Part shown: one piece after another, positions 1 through 7,274 of the stretch
How the letters are laid out: every line of letters starts with the position of its first letter
Numbering within the stretch: the stretch's first letter is position 1
Source: Bacillota bacterium
Lineage (GTDB): Bacteria; Bacillota_I; Bacilli_A; RF39; UBA660
Length of the DNA: 17,786 nucleotides
Direction of reading: 5' to 3'
Assembly (NCBI GenBank): GCA_003524085.1
Contig: DOEC01000034.1
Location: 1 to 17,786, forward strand
The notes under the pieces: generated by a model
What the model was told of the DNA's origin: nothing
Databases searched by the model: none
The model's input: the letters and a program-made list of their open reading frames with translations, nothing else
Made by a program: the position numbers and the translations under genes

Positions 1-2
1 TT

Positions 3-131
3 AAGAAAAAAGTGTATAGTGCTGTTAAGAAAGATTTAAAATACTGGACAAATAACGAACTATATGAGAAAAGAAAAGAAGAATTAGAAACTTTTAGAAA
101 TAAAGTTGAAAAATATCAAGTTATAGAATAG
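3..131 (+). CDS. 3' end of an unidentified protein (partial, starts before the window)
   Basis: An open frame enters from the left edge and ends at TAG 129-131, giving about 42 residues. The tail is lysine- and glutamate-rich and helical, ending EKYQVIE. There is no in-frame stop between the edge and the TAG, and a clean terminator follows directly, so this is most likely the true end of a gene. Nothing in the visible part allows a family assignment. Confidence 0.6.
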   Translation, partial: KKKVYSAVKKDLKYWTNNELYEKRKEELETFRNKVEKYQVIE

Positions 132-160
132 TCTATGACTATAACTTGTCTTCTATTTTT
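117..160 (+). terminator. Intrinsic terminator of the partial left-edge gene
   Basis: A perfect 10-bp inverted repeat, caagttatag (117-126) and ctataacttg (139-148), is followed by the T-rich stretch tcttctattttt. The stop codon of the upstream gene (129-131) lies in the loop. Confidence 0.85.
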
Positions 161-205
161 AGGTAGAACCTTAAATTGACACTATTAATGAGAGTTATTT
201 TGTAG

Positions 206-223
206 TATAATTATATTAGGAGG
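206..223 (+). promoter_or_regulatory. -10 element and strong RBS of the 231 gene
   Basis: TATAAT (206-211) is followed by AGGAGG (218-223), seven bases before the ATG at 231. A perfect TTGACA lies at 176-181, but the spacer to the -10 would be 24 bp, too long for a normal sigma-A promoter, so the -35 element is uncertain. Confidence 0.5.
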
Positions 224-230
224 TTTACTT

Positions 231-509
231 ATGTTAGAGATTTTAAAGAAGAAAAAAGAAGAACTACTTATAGAAAAGTCTATGAATGAAGCATATCAAG
301 CATATATTTATATCATGAATAGAGAAACTAATATACATAACATCTATGCCGGTAAAATAATAACTAAGCCTAGTACTGAAGAAATGATGTTAAATAACCT
401 TAAAAAGATGTGCTTTTTAAGAGGAGAAAAAGTAGAAATAATAAGGGAAAGTGACTGTAGTTATCTAATAACTATTGATAAAAGAAATATTTTAACAAAA
501 AAGAAGTGA
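231..509 (+). CDS. Hypothetical small protein, 92 aa
   Basis: The start is fixed by AGGAGG seven bases upstream. The N-terminal ~28 residues form a charged amphipathic helix rich in Lys and Glu. A short beta-prone stretch (AGKIITKP), a second helix (STEEMMLNNLKKM) and a final strand pair (KVEII, YLITID) follow, with a basic tail KKK. There is no signal peptide or membrane segment, so it is likely cytoplasmic. It ends in TGA (507-509), seven bases before the next gene, and both probably share one transcript. The helix-strand-helix-strand order resembles that of the next gene, so the two may be distant paralogues. I recognise no family. Confidence 0.75.
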   Translation: MLEILKKKKEELLIEKSMNEAYQAYIYIMNRETNIHNIYAGKIITKPSTEEMMLNNLKKMCFLRGEKVEIIRESDCSYLITIDKRNILTKKK

Positions 510-516
510 GGAATAA

Positions 517-819
517 ATGAACCTGAGTGGTATTATTGATAATTTAAAAGAAAAAAGAATATTAAAAGAGGCATTAAACTTATATAACAATATATTAATT
601 AATGGAACAACTAAAGATGGAATTAACTATACTTACACAGTTACTAAAAAAGACATTAGTAGTGAAGTATTATCTAAATTAAAAGAGTTAGTTGAGCTTG
701 ACGAATCAAGTATTAGTGTAAAATATGTAAGTATTAACTTTGTACCATCATATACTTTCAATATAAATGTTCCAGTAGTAGAAATTACTAATGATAACGT
801 TAAAACTTTACATGAATAA
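517..819 (+). CDS. Hypothetical small protein, 100 aa
   Basis: The ribosome binding site is AGTGAGG, overlapping the stop of the preceding gene, so translation may be coupled. The protein begins with a helix (GIIDNLKEKRILKEALNLYN), then a polar beta stretch (YTYTVTKK), a second helix (SEVLSKLKELVEL) and strands with alternating hydrophobic residues (ISVKYVSINF, YTFNINV). It is predicted soluble, with no signal peptide and no cysteine. The layout parallels the upstream 92-residue protein. The stop codon (817-819) is the first element of the terminator stem. No function can be assigned from the sequence. Confidence 0.75.
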   Translation: MNLSGIIDNLKEKRILKEALNLYNNILINGTTKDGINYTYTVTKKDISSEVLSKLKELVELDESSISVKYVSINFVPSYTFNINVPVVEITNDNVKTLHE

Positions 820-850
820 GACAACTTTATTTGAAGTTGTTTTATTTTTC
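817..850 (+). terminator. Intrinsic terminator after the 231-517 gene pair
   Basis: ACAACTT (821-827) pairs with AAGTTGT (834-840), extended outward through AAG/TTT with one G-T pair. The T-rich stretch tttatttttc follows. The stem overlaps the stop codon, and its 3' arm also contains the presumed -35 of tex. Confidence 0.75.
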
Positions 851-872
851 TTGTATAATAAATATTGGTGAG
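831..872 (+). promoter_or_regulatory. Promoter and RBS of tex
   Basis: TTGAAG (831-836), a 17-bp spacer and TATAAT (854-859) form a good sigma-A promoter. GGTGAG (867-872) is the ribosome binding site for ATG 876. The predicted transcription start (about 866) leaves a leader of only about ten bases. The -35 sits within the preceding terminator hairpin. Confidence 0.65.
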
Positions 873-875
873 TTT

Positions 876-3002
876 ATGAATGAAGAATTGATTAAAAATT
901 TAAGTAATCAAATTAATATAAGTGAGAAAAGAATAAAGGCTTGTTTACAGTTATTAGAAAGTGGATGTACTATACCTTTTATTGCAAGATATAGAAAAGA
1001 AGTAACTGATGCTTTAAATGAAGAAGAAATCAAGCTAATAAGTGACGAGTATAAAAGAAACATGAATCTTTTAGAAAGAAAAATGAGTGTAATAAAATTA
1101 ATAGATGAGAAAGGTTTAATGACTGAAGAGTTAAAAACTAGTATTATGAATGCTACTAAATTAACTGAAGTTGAAGACTTATATCTTCCGTATAAAGAAA
1201 AGAAGAAAACTAAGGCTACTGAAGCAATTAAAATGGGACTAGAGCCACTTGCTAAAAAGATAATGTCTTTTCCTACAAGTGGAAGTTTAGAAGAACTTGT
1301 AAAACCTTACAATATGGACAAGGAAGTTGCTTTAACAAATGCAGGTTACATAATAAGCGAGTGGATTAGTGATAATGCTTATTATAGAGGTTACATAAGA
1401 AAATTCATGTATAATACTGGTAAAATTGTAACTAAAGTTAAAAAGAATAATAAGGACCAAAATAAAACATATGAAATGTATTATGATTTTTCTGAACCTG
1501 TTAAATACTTAAAACACTATAGATGTTTAGCAATAAATCGTGCTGAAAAAGAAGGGGTTATATCTGTTAAAATAGAAATTCTGTTAGACAAAGTAACTTC
1601 TTGGTTAGAAAGTAAGATAATTAAAAATGCTAACTCTTTTGTAGTAGACACAGTTAAAGTTTCTATTAAAGATAGTCTAAAAAGACTAATAATACCTAGT
1701 ATTGAAAGAGATATAAGAAGTGAAATTACTTCAGTTAGTGAAGAAAAAGCAATAGAAACATTTAGTAGTAACTTATATAACTTACTTTTAACAAGAGGTA
1801 TAAAGGGCTCAAATGTTATAGGTTTTGATCCAGCGTTCAGAACAGGTTGTAAGTTAGCAGTAATTGATATGAATGGCAACTTACTTGATATTGCAGTTAT
1901 TTACCCACATGAACCTAAAAACGATAAAATAGGAAGTGCTAAAACTTTAAGAGAATTAATTAATAAATATAATGTTAAACTAATTAGTATAGGTAATGGA
2001 ACAGCTTCTAGAGAAAGTGAAGCGTTTGTGTCTGAAGCAATAAAAGGTTTAGACGTTAAATACATAATTACAAATGAAGCAGGAGCAAGTGTGTATTCTG
2101 CAAGTAAACTTGCTATAGAAGAATTTCCTGATTTAACAGTTGAAAAAAGAAGTGCAATATCTATTGCTAGAAGAGTAGAAGATCCGCTTAGTGAACTAGT
2201 TAAAATTGATCCAAAAAGTATAGGTGTAGGAGAATACCAGCATGATGTTAATCAAAGTAATTTAAGTGACGCTTTAAAATACACTGTAGAAAGTGTTGTT
2301 AATAAAGTTGGAGTAAACTTAAATACTGCATCAAGTTCTATATTATCATATATAAGTGGACTTACTAAAAAAGTTGTAACAAGTATTATGGACTATAAAG
2401 TAAAAAACAAGTTTAACACAAGAGAAGAGTTAAAAAATGTTAAGGGAGTAACTCCTAAAGTATATGAGCAAGCTATAGGTTTTTTAAGAGTACCAACAAG
2501 TACAAATATACTTGATAATACTGGAATACACCCAGAAAACTATAATGATGCAAAAAAAGTATTAGACTATCTAAAGTTAGATATTAGTGATATTTATAAG
2601 CCTGAATTTAAAAGTACTTTAACTAACGCGGACGTAGACAAAGTAAGTAGTGAAACTAAAGTAAACGCATATACTGTAGCAGACATAATAAAAGAATTAC
2701 TTAGTCCTGGACTTGACCCAAGAGATGAGTTACCTATTCCATTCTTAAAAAGCAACATACTTACAATAAACGATTTAACTGTTGGAATGGAACTAACTGG
2801 AACAGTAAGAAATGTAACATCCTTTGGAGCATTCATAGACATAGGACTACATGATGATGCTTTAGTACATATCTCTAAAATGAGTAAGAGTTTTGTGTCT
2901 GATGCTAAAGACATACTTAGTGTTGGCGAAATTATAAAATGTTACGTAGACAAAATAGATAAAGAAAAAGGTAAAGTTAATTTATCTTTAATAAAGGAGT
3001 AG
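876..3002 (+). CDS. tex: Tex family S1 RNA-binding protein
   Basis: Tex is a cytoplasmic nucleic-acid-binding protein related to the core of eukaryotic Spt6 and is linked to transcription. The 708-residue product has the family order. The N-terminal helical part has IPFIARYRKEVTDALNEEEI (~33-52) and DLYLPYKEKKKTKA. A YqgF/RNase H-like domain begins at VIGFDPAFRTGCKLAVID (~314). The typical stretch EKRSAISIARRVEDPL and VGEYQHDV follows, then helix-hairpin-helix repeats (~480-545). A C-terminal S1 domain spans about 632-707 (GTVRNVTSFGAFIDIG, VHISKMS, KVNLSL). The length is near the low end for the family. I chose ATG 876 because GGTGAG precedes it by three bases; the in-frame codon at 831 has no RBS and lies within the terminator hairpin. 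uppS starts three bases after the stop. Confidence 0.96.
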   Translation: MNEELIKNLSNQINISEKRIKACLQLLESGCTIPFIARYRKEVTDALNEEEIKLISDEYKRNMNLLERKMSVIKLIDEKGLMTEELKTSIMNATKLTEVEDLYLPYKEKKKTKATEAIKMGLEPLAKKIMSFPTSGSLEELVKPYNMDKEVALTNAGYIISEWISDNAYYRGYIRKFMYNTGKIVTKVKKNNKDQNKTYEMYYDFSEPVKYLKHYRCLAINRAEKEGVISVKIEILLDKVTSWLESKIIKNANSFVVDTVKVSIKDSLKRLIIPSIERDIRSEITSVSEEKAIETFSSNLYNLLLTRGIKGSNVIGFDPAFRTGCKLAVIDMNGNLLDIAVIYPHEPKNDKIGSAKTLRELINKYNVKLISIGNGTASRESEAFVSEAIKGLDVKYIITNEAGASVYSASKLAIEEFPDLTVEKRSAISIARRVEDPLSELVKIDPKSIGVGEYQHDVNQSNLSDALKYTVESVVNKVGVNLNTASSSILSYISGLTKKVVTSIMDYKVKNKFNTREELKNVKGVTPKVYEQAIGFLRVPTSTNILDNTGIHPENYNDAKKVLDYLKLDISDIYKPEFKSTLTNADVDKVSSETKVNAYTVADIIKELLSPGLDPRDELPIPFLKSNILTINDLTVGMELTGTVRNVTSFGAFIDIGLHDDALVHISKMSKSFVSDAKDILSVGEIIKCYVDKIDKEKGKVNLSLIKE

Positions 3003-3005
3003 ATT

Positions 3006-3713
3006 ATGGAAAACTTAAAAATACCTTATCACGTTGGAATAATATTAGATGGAAACGGTAGATGGGCAACCGAGCGCGGTTTAAAAAGAAGTGAAGGGCA
3101 TAAAGCTGGATTTGAAACACTAAAAATACTATCAAAATACGTATTTACTAGAGGCGTTAAAGTCTTAAGTGTTTTCGCTTTCTCAACAGAAAACTTTAAT
3201 AGAACAAAAGAAGAAGTAGATTATTTAATGAATTTATTCTTAAAAGGTTTTAAGGGTAGTATAAAAGAATTTAACAAAAACAACATAAAAGTAGTGTTTT
3301 CAGGAAGAAAAGAACCACTTAGTGACAAAGTATATGAAAGTATGAAAAGTCTTGAAAAAGAAACTCTAAACAACACTGGTGGCATTCTAAACATTTGCTT
3401 AAACTATGGAGGACAAACTGAAATAGTAGACACAACTAAAAAACTAATAAATGATGTATTAGATGGCAAACTTAAAACTGAAGATATAACACCAGAAATA
3501 TTTATGAAAAACTTATATAACGATTTACCACCAATGGACTTTCTAATCAGAACAAGTGGTGAAATAAGAGTATCAAACTTTATGTTATTTAGTCTAGCTT
3601 ATGCAGAAATGTATTTTCCTCTTACATACTTCCCAGACTTTAAAGAAAGCGAGTTTGATAAAGCATTAGAAGAGTATACAAAAAGAGATAGACGTTTTGG
3701 AAAGAATAAGTAG
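3006..3713 (+). CDS. uppS: Isoprenyl transferase (undecaprenyl diphosphate synthase)
   Basis: UppS is a cis-prenyltransferase that adds isopentenyl units to farnesyl diphosphate, making the C55 carrier lipid for cell wall polymers. The 235-residue protein shows the family signatures: ILDGNGRWA with the metal-binding Asp15 and the NGR pyrophosphate site, HKAG with His32, VFAFSTENFNR, and the C-terminal RTSGEIRVSNFMLF and YAEMYFPLTYFPDF. All key residues I know of appear present. Short length relative to the common 240-255 is due to the lack of an N-terminal extension. The RBS AAAGGAG (2993-2999) lies in the last codons of tex, so the two genes are probably co-transcribed. The common partner cdsA does not follow. 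Confidence 0.95.
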   Translation: MENLKIPYHVGIILDGNGRWATERGLKRSEGHKAGFETLKILSKYVFTRGVKVLSVFAFSTENFNRTKEEVDYLMNLFLKGFKGSIKEFNKNNIKVVFSGRKEPLSDKVYESMKSLEKETLNNTGGILNICLNYGGQTEIVDTTKKLINDVLDGKLKTEDITPEIFMKNLYNDLPPMDFLIRTSGEIRVSNFMLFSLAYAEMYFPLTYFPDFKESEFDKALEEYTKRDRRFGKNK

Positions 3714-3732
3714 TAGTACTTGTTTTTTCTTT
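3706..3732 (+). terminator. Weak intrinsic terminator after uppS
   Basis: A short hairpin, AAGTA (3708-3712), GTAG loop, TACTT (3717-3721), is followed by gttttttcttt. The stem is only five base pairs, but the T tract is good and the uppS stop codon (3711-3713) lies in it, as with other terminators in this window. Confidence 0.55.
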
Positions 3733-3775
3733 ACATTAAATATAAACTAGTTTATAATATTAAATACAAGGGAGG
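3730..3775 (+). promoter_or_regulatory. Promoter and RBS of the A1-B1-C1 gene set
   Basis: TTTACA (3730-3735), 17-bp spacer, TATAAT (3753-3758), then AGGGAGG (3769-3775), seven bases before ATG 3783. This is one of the best sigma-A promoters in the window and probably drives the next three genes. Confidence 0.8.
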
Positions 3776-3782
3776 TTTCATT

Positions 3783-4367
3783 ATGTATGTAGATTACCGT
3801 ATAATAAATGAAAAAGAAATAGAAGCCATCAACGATAGAGGAGAAATTATTAAAATAACTGGGCTAAATACAGGAGATATCAAAAAAGCTATACTATTAT
3901 CTAATAAAATTGAAGGATTAGATGATAAAATTACAAATCAAAGTAAAATAATGGAAAATTTAAATGATGAAATAGCAGAAACTAAAAAAACAAGAAATAA
4001 AGAAATACCGGGCACAATACTTAGTATTATACTTTTTGCAGTTTCTATTATAAATGCAGTTCCAATAGGTTTTATAATAGCAACTGGGCTTATATCAGTT
4101 GTAGGTTTAACATCAATTACTTTAAATATTAAAGACATAAAAAAATATAGTATATCGGCTGGAAAAATAGAAGAAAACTGGAGTGTTAACCTAGAAAGAA
4201 GTGCAGAACTAAAAAGAAAACTTAGTGAGTTAATGACTAAAATTAAAGTTGAAGAGAAAAGAAATGAGAAAAAAGAAGAGTTAGTTAAAGCTTATAAAGA
4301 AGGACTAAAGAATGAAACAGATTTCTCACTAGATTATGACGACGTTAAAACTTTAAAATTAAGATAG
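3783..4367 (+). CDS. Hypothetical membrane protein with coiled coils (module gene A1)
   Basis: A 194-residue protein starts at ATG 3783, set by AGGGAGG; the longer in-frame extension from 3720 overlaps the promoter and is rejected. Residues ~36-70 form a charged coiled-coil-like helix (ILLSNKIEGLDDKI onwards). Two hydrophobic segments follow (about 77-93 and 94-115) with a short turn between them, which suggests a membrane hairpin with both ends on the same side. A second long charged helix (~125-178) precedes an acidic tail (DFSLDYDDVKTL). There is no cleavable signal peptide. A frameshifted relative (A2) lies 1 kb downstream. I recognise no family. A scaffold or membrane anchor for the B and C products is possible but unproven. 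Confidence 0.85.
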   Translation: MYVDYRIINEKEIEAINDRGEIIKITGLNTGDIKKAILLSNKIEGLDDKITNQSKIMENLNDEIAETKKTRNKEIPGTILSIILFAVSIINAVPIGFIIATGLISVVGLTSITLNIKDIKKYSISAGKIEENWSVNLERSAELKRKLSELMTKIKVEEKRNEKKEELVKAYKEGLKNETDFSLDYDDVKTLKLR

Positions 4368-4381
4368 CAAGGTGGATAATA

Positions 4382-4786
4382 ATGGAAGATAAATATATAA
4401 AAATAGATTTAACAGAAATAGATGGGAAACTTATTTATAAATTAAACATAATTGCTGATAGAACCGATTTATTAAAATATAACTTAGACACTTTAAAAGT
4501 TTTTGACGATTTTATAAAGGTTGAAGCAGACACATCAACAGGTTTAGCTGAAATAAAAGCCTCTTTAAATGATGAAAAAATTTCAATATGTGTAAAAAAC
4601 AAAGTAACGGATATATATTCATATTATCATACAATTAAATTAAGTGATGAAATTGCATTAAACATAAGTTATATGAATGGATTAATATTTGAAAACGAAT
4701 TATATAGAATTAATGGTTACGGTTTACTTTATGGGTTAACACCAGTAGAGTGTGACTATACTTTAAAGTTAGAAAAAAATAAATAA
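4382..4786 (+). CDS. Hypothetical protein, 134 aa (module gene B1)
   Basis: The start ATG 4382 is preceded by AAGGTGG (4369-4375). The gene lies 14 bases after A1 and so is probably in the same transcript. The protein has alternating hydrophobic and charged residues with many predicted strands (KYIKIDL, KLIYKLNIIA, AEIKASL, KISICVKN, YYHTIKL, IALNISYM), which suggests a small soluble beta-rich fold. It has no signal peptide or membrane span. The end (GYGLLYGLTPVECDYTLKLE) is more apolar. A decayed stretch at 6482-6857 carries a possibly related pattern. No function can be inferred. Confidence 0.8.
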   Translation: MEDKYIKIDLTEIDGKLIYKLNIIADRTDLLKYNLDTLKVFDDFIKVEADTSTGLAEIKASLNDEKISICVKNKVTDIYSYYHTIKLSDEIALNISYMNGLIFENELYRINGYGLLYGLTPVECDYTLKLEKNK

Positions 4787-4833
4787 GATGATAATTTTAA
4801 TTAATAAGAATATTATAAAAGGAGAAATGAAAT

Positions 4834-5361
4834 ATGTGGTTATATTTTATTGATAAAAACATAAAAGAAGTAAGAAAGAATTTAAAAAATGTTTTATATA
4901 TAAGGCCTTATGATATAGATAAGAAACGCGCTTTGTTTGCTGTAATCAAAGAAGAGAAAGGTATTTATAGAAGAATACAAATCACTGAAGAAATGTCTAA
5001 ATGGAATTTTCCATTTGAAACATTAAACATGTTTTTTGAAGGTCCAGGCCATAGTTTTATAAAAGAATTTATAATTTTAAGACAAAGCAATCTAGCAATA
5101 AATAAAACTAATTTAGAAAAGTTTGGTTATATAAAACTAAATGGCTATAAAATTTATAACATAGGAATATGTGCATTATTTAAAGATGGGTCAGCAACTT
5201 ATGTAAGACGCATAAAAGAAAAAGAACTTGAAAAAGGAACACGTTTAGAACCTACTCAAGACAATTACGAAATAATAGAATATTATGAAGCAAATAATAA
5301 TATTTATGAAATTTCAAAACTTAAAGAAAGTAAAGAAACAAAAGTAAAAAAACTTATCTAA
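4834..5361 (+). CDS. Hypothetical protein, 175 aa (module gene C1)
   Basis: AAAGGAG (4818-4824) sets the start at ATG 4834; the ATG at 4827 meets a stop after eight codons. The protein starts MWLYFIDKNIKEV. It carries the core ALFAVIKEEKGIYRRIQIT (~31-49), a middle region with FIKEFIILRQSN, a strand-rich part (GICALFKDGSATYV), the motif DNYEIIE and a basic tail ending KETKVKKLI. It looks soluble. Residues along its whole length match the C2 protein encoded at 5801-6466, so the two are clear paralogues. The 47-base gap to B1 has no terminator. I recognise no known family. Confidence 0.85.
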   Translation: MWLYFIDKNIKEVRKNLKNVLYIRPYDIDKKRALFAVIKEEKGIYRRIQITEEMSKWNFPFETLNMFFEGPGHSFIKEFIILRQSNLAINKTNLEKFGYIKLNGYKIYNIGICALFKDGSATYVRRIKEKELEKGTRLEPTQDNYEIIEYYEANNNIYEISKLKESKETKVKKLI

Positions 5362-5402
5362 TAAAGTATATTTTTAAGAGTTATTATAATTATAAGTGGC
5401 TT

Positions 5403-5826
5403 AAAGGAGAAAGCATTAAAATAACTGGATTAAATCAAGGAGATGTAAAAAGTCTTATATTGTTATCTAACAAAATAGAAGGGTTAGAAGATAAAATAAA
5501 TTATCAGGCTGAAAATATAAGAAGAATTAAAGATATGCGAAGAAAAGCTAAAAATATCATAGCAAAAAATATACTAGCAGGCGGTGCATTTGGTATTGCT
5601 ACATTAATAAGTATTATTATAAGTGTACTTGTTTTTGCTGCTGTTTGCTACTAGTGTTGGCACTATTTTTGTCTTAGCAAATACTTTAGTTGAAAATATA
5701 AAAATACAGAAGTGTAATATTTTAGAAAGAAAATATACTTGGTCTTGGAGTACAAGCTTAGAAGAAACAAAAAAATTAAGAAAGGAATTAGGTGTGTATT
5801 ATGAGTTTTACAACATGGAACAATGA
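5403..5826 (+). pseudogene. Decayed paralogue of A1 (module gene A2): start lost and frameshifted
   Basis: Frame one reads GESIKITGLNQGDVKSLI then LLSNKIEGLEDKI, matching A1 residues ~20-50 (GEIIKITGLNTGDIKKAI then LLSNKIEGLDDKI). A hydrophobic segment follows, and the frame stops at TAG 5652-5654. The match continues in the next frame from about 5640: ATSVGTIFVLANTL, then YTWSWSTSLEETKKLRKEL, like A1 ENWSVNLERSAELKRKL. That frame ends at TGA 5824-5826, before most of the C-terminal coiled coil. No ATG or clear RBS lies upstream of the match, so the N-terminal ~20 residues seem lost. Its 3' end overlaps C2. A 64-residue product from TTG 5460 is conceivable but unlikely. Confidence 0.8.
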
Positions 5827-6466
5827 TGAAAAAGGGTTTATGAAACCAGTAGATTATCCAAAAACTACTAGAGATGTTATTCAAAGAAGACCCAGTAAAG
5901 CACACACTCCATCATTTGCTATTCTTGAATGTATGAAAAAAATGTATGAGTTTAAAAGCAATAATATAAAAGAAATTTTAAACAACCTAGGTAATGTTTT
6001 ATACATATATCCTGATTATAGAAAACAAATTGAATACGTAGAAGAGTGGGCTTTATTTGCAATAATTAAAGAAGAAAAAGGTGTATATAAAAAAGTTCAA
6101 ATCACAACATTTATGTCTTCTCAGATTTTTAAAATTACAGATGTATATAGTAAATTTATAGAAGAATATACAAGTAATTATTTAAAAGACTTCATTCTTT
6201 TAAATGGTAATGCTACAATATTAAATCCAGCACATTTTAAAGGATTTAATTATTATCAGTTAAACATATACGCATTATTTGATGATGGTGTTGCGACACG
6301 TATTGACCATTATGAGGAAGATATGAAACCATATTTAACTAAAGAAAGTAATTTTATAGATAATTATGAGATAATAGAAAACCATTGTTACGGAATAATG
6401 GAACGCTGTGTTATTCCTAAACTTAAAGAAAAAGAAGAAACAAAAACTAAAAAGCTTACAAAGTAA
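5801..6466 (+). CDS. Hypothetical protein, 221 aa (module gene C2, paralogue of C1)
   Basis: I chose ATG 5801, six bases after AGGTG (5790-5794); a GTG three codons earlier would overlap this RBS. The first ~50 residues (starting MSFTTWNNDEKGF) have no counterpart in C1. From NIKEILNNLGNVLYIYP onward it follows C1: ALFAIIKEEKGVYKKVQIT, LKDFILLNGN, NIYALFDDGVATRI, DNYEIIE and a basic tail KEKEETKTKKLTK. The reading frame is intact, unlike that of A2, which it overlaps by 26 bases, so the gene may still be used. It is predicted soluble. Function unknown. Confidence 0.8.
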   Translation: MSFTTWNNDEKGFMKPVDYPKTTRDVIQRRPSKAHTPSFAILECMKKMYEFKSNNIKEILNNLGNVLYIYPDYRKQIEYVEEWALFAIIKEEKGVYKKVQITTFMSSQIFKITDVYSKFIEEYTSNYLKDFILLNGNATILNPAHFKGFNYYQLNIYALFDDGVATRIDHYEEDMKPYLTKESNFIDNYEIIENHCYGIMERCVIPKLKEKEETKTKKLTK

Positions 6467-6481
6467 AAAAGAAAAACAATA

Positions 6482-6857
6482 ATGGAAAAAATAAATATAA
6501 GAGTTGAAGAAAAAAAGAGCTAACTTACTTTATTCATTTAATTAAACTAGATGCTAAAAAGAATAGCGTATGGAAAGTAATTGATTTTTTATACAAATAT
6601 AAAAGAAGCTAGAGAAATCAGGCTTATATGAATAATTTTGACCCTAAATGTATGGATATAAATATATTGAAAAGATTGTAAATTATTTATTAAGAGTAGA
6701 CTCAGTAGACTTAGATTTATTAAAAATAATAAACGATAATACATTTAATCTAGATATTCATATTGGTAAAGAAACTGAAAAATTAAACTGCTTTATTAAA
6801 GGTGATGTAATTCGTATTAGAATGTACTCTGGTTATAATCATTATATAATTAAATAA
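6482..6857 (+). pseudogene. Degraded coding stretch, possibly a relic of a B-type gene
   Basis: ATG 6482 opens only 13 codons (MEKINIRVEEKKS). One base earlier in phase, the next frame continues ELTYFIHLIKLDAKKNSVW to a TAG near 6612. A third open part, ATG 6648 to 6857, encodes 69 residues without a ribosome binding site. Its end, EKLNCFIKGDVIRIRMYSGY then NHYIIK, has a spacing of Cys, Lys and aromatic residues like B1 (EKISICVKNKVTDIYSYY then HTIK). This would explain the area as a frameshifted B copy moved downstream of C2, but the match is weak. The 69-codon frame could instead be a short independent gene. Confidence 0.4.
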
Positions 6858-6871
6858 AAAAGGAGGAAACT

Positions 6872-7264
6872 ATGGGAAATGATATATTAAATGATTTGAA
6901 ATTTATAATTGATATCATTAATTTAAGTATTGATGATGAATATTTTAAAATACCAATTTCAAGTGTTAAACATACATATTATAATTTTACTGATCATTAT
7001 AAATTTAAAATGATATCTAATTTCGGTAATTTTCAAGTTTGTGTTATAGTTAGGAAAATAACTAATTATGCTTGTATTGAAATACCTGACTTGAATATTA
7101 AAATTAGATTATTTGAAATAAGTAAAAAATTAGCAGTTCAAACCGTTGAATATGGTAATGAACTCAAAAACCAATTTGTATATGAAAAAACTGAAAATGG
7201 AATTTTAGATACTAATAAAAGAATTAATCTTGATAATGAGTATACTTTAAAAAATAAAAGATAG
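6872..7264 (+). CDS. Hypothetical protein, 130 aa
   Basis: AGGAGG (6861-6866) five bases before ATG 6872 is a strong site, so the gene is probably translated. The N-terminal ~20 residues are helical (ILNDLKFIIDIINLSI). Several strands follow (FKMISNF, QVCVIVRKI, ACIEIPDLNIKIRLF), then a polar, mainly charged tail (KRINLDNEYTLKNKR). It is predicted soluble. It stands at the end of the duplicated module and in size and composition resembles B1 and the 231/517 proteins, but I see no convincing alignment. It runs toward the small minus-strand gene, with stops five bases apart. No family recognised. Confidence 0.75.
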   Translation: MGNDILNDLKFIIDIINLSIDDEYFKIPISSVKHTYYNFTDHYKFKMISNFGNFQVCVIVRKITNYACIEIPDLNIKIRLFEISKKLAVQTVEYGNELKNQFVYEKTENGILDTNKRINLDNEYTLKNKR

Positions 7265-7274
7265 ATTGTTATCT
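7247..7274 (-). terminator. Possible terminator of the 36-aa minus-strand gene
   Basis: Read on the minus strand, AGATA (7274-7270), loop ACAATC, TATCT (7263-7259) precedes TTTATTTTTT. The stem is only five base pairs and overlaps the stop codon at 7271-7269. Confidence 0.4.

Larger units (their letters stand above)
3783..6466 (+). repeat. Tandem duplicated gene module (A1-B1-C1 / A2-C2)
   Basis: The order A-B-C (3783-5361) is followed by A-C (5403-6466), with protein-level matches for A1/A2 and C1/C2. DNA identity is patchy, so the duplication is old. The second unit has lost the B position between A and C. Confidence 0.75.

Noticed and set aside
176..211. TTGACA and TATAAT read as one perfect promoter for the 231 gene
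   Set aside because: The spacer would be 24 bp, far from the usual 16-18, so only the -10 is used.
831..875. N-terminal extension of Tex by 15 residues
   Set aside because: It would start inside the terminator hairpin with no RBS; ATG 876 has GGTGAG and matches the usual Tex N-terminus.
3720..3782. N-terminal extension of A1 by 21 residues
   Set aside because: It overlaps the promoter, and AGGGAGG points to ATG 3783.
5623..5660. Programmed frameshift in A2
   Set aside because: There is no clear shift signal with a stimulating structure, and the start and C-terminal region are also lost, which fits decay better.
6550..6620. Relic of a C1 N-terminus (TNIKEAREIRL resembling DKNIKEVRKNL)
   Set aside because: The match is about ten residues in A+T-rich DNA and needs a different frame; too weak to call.
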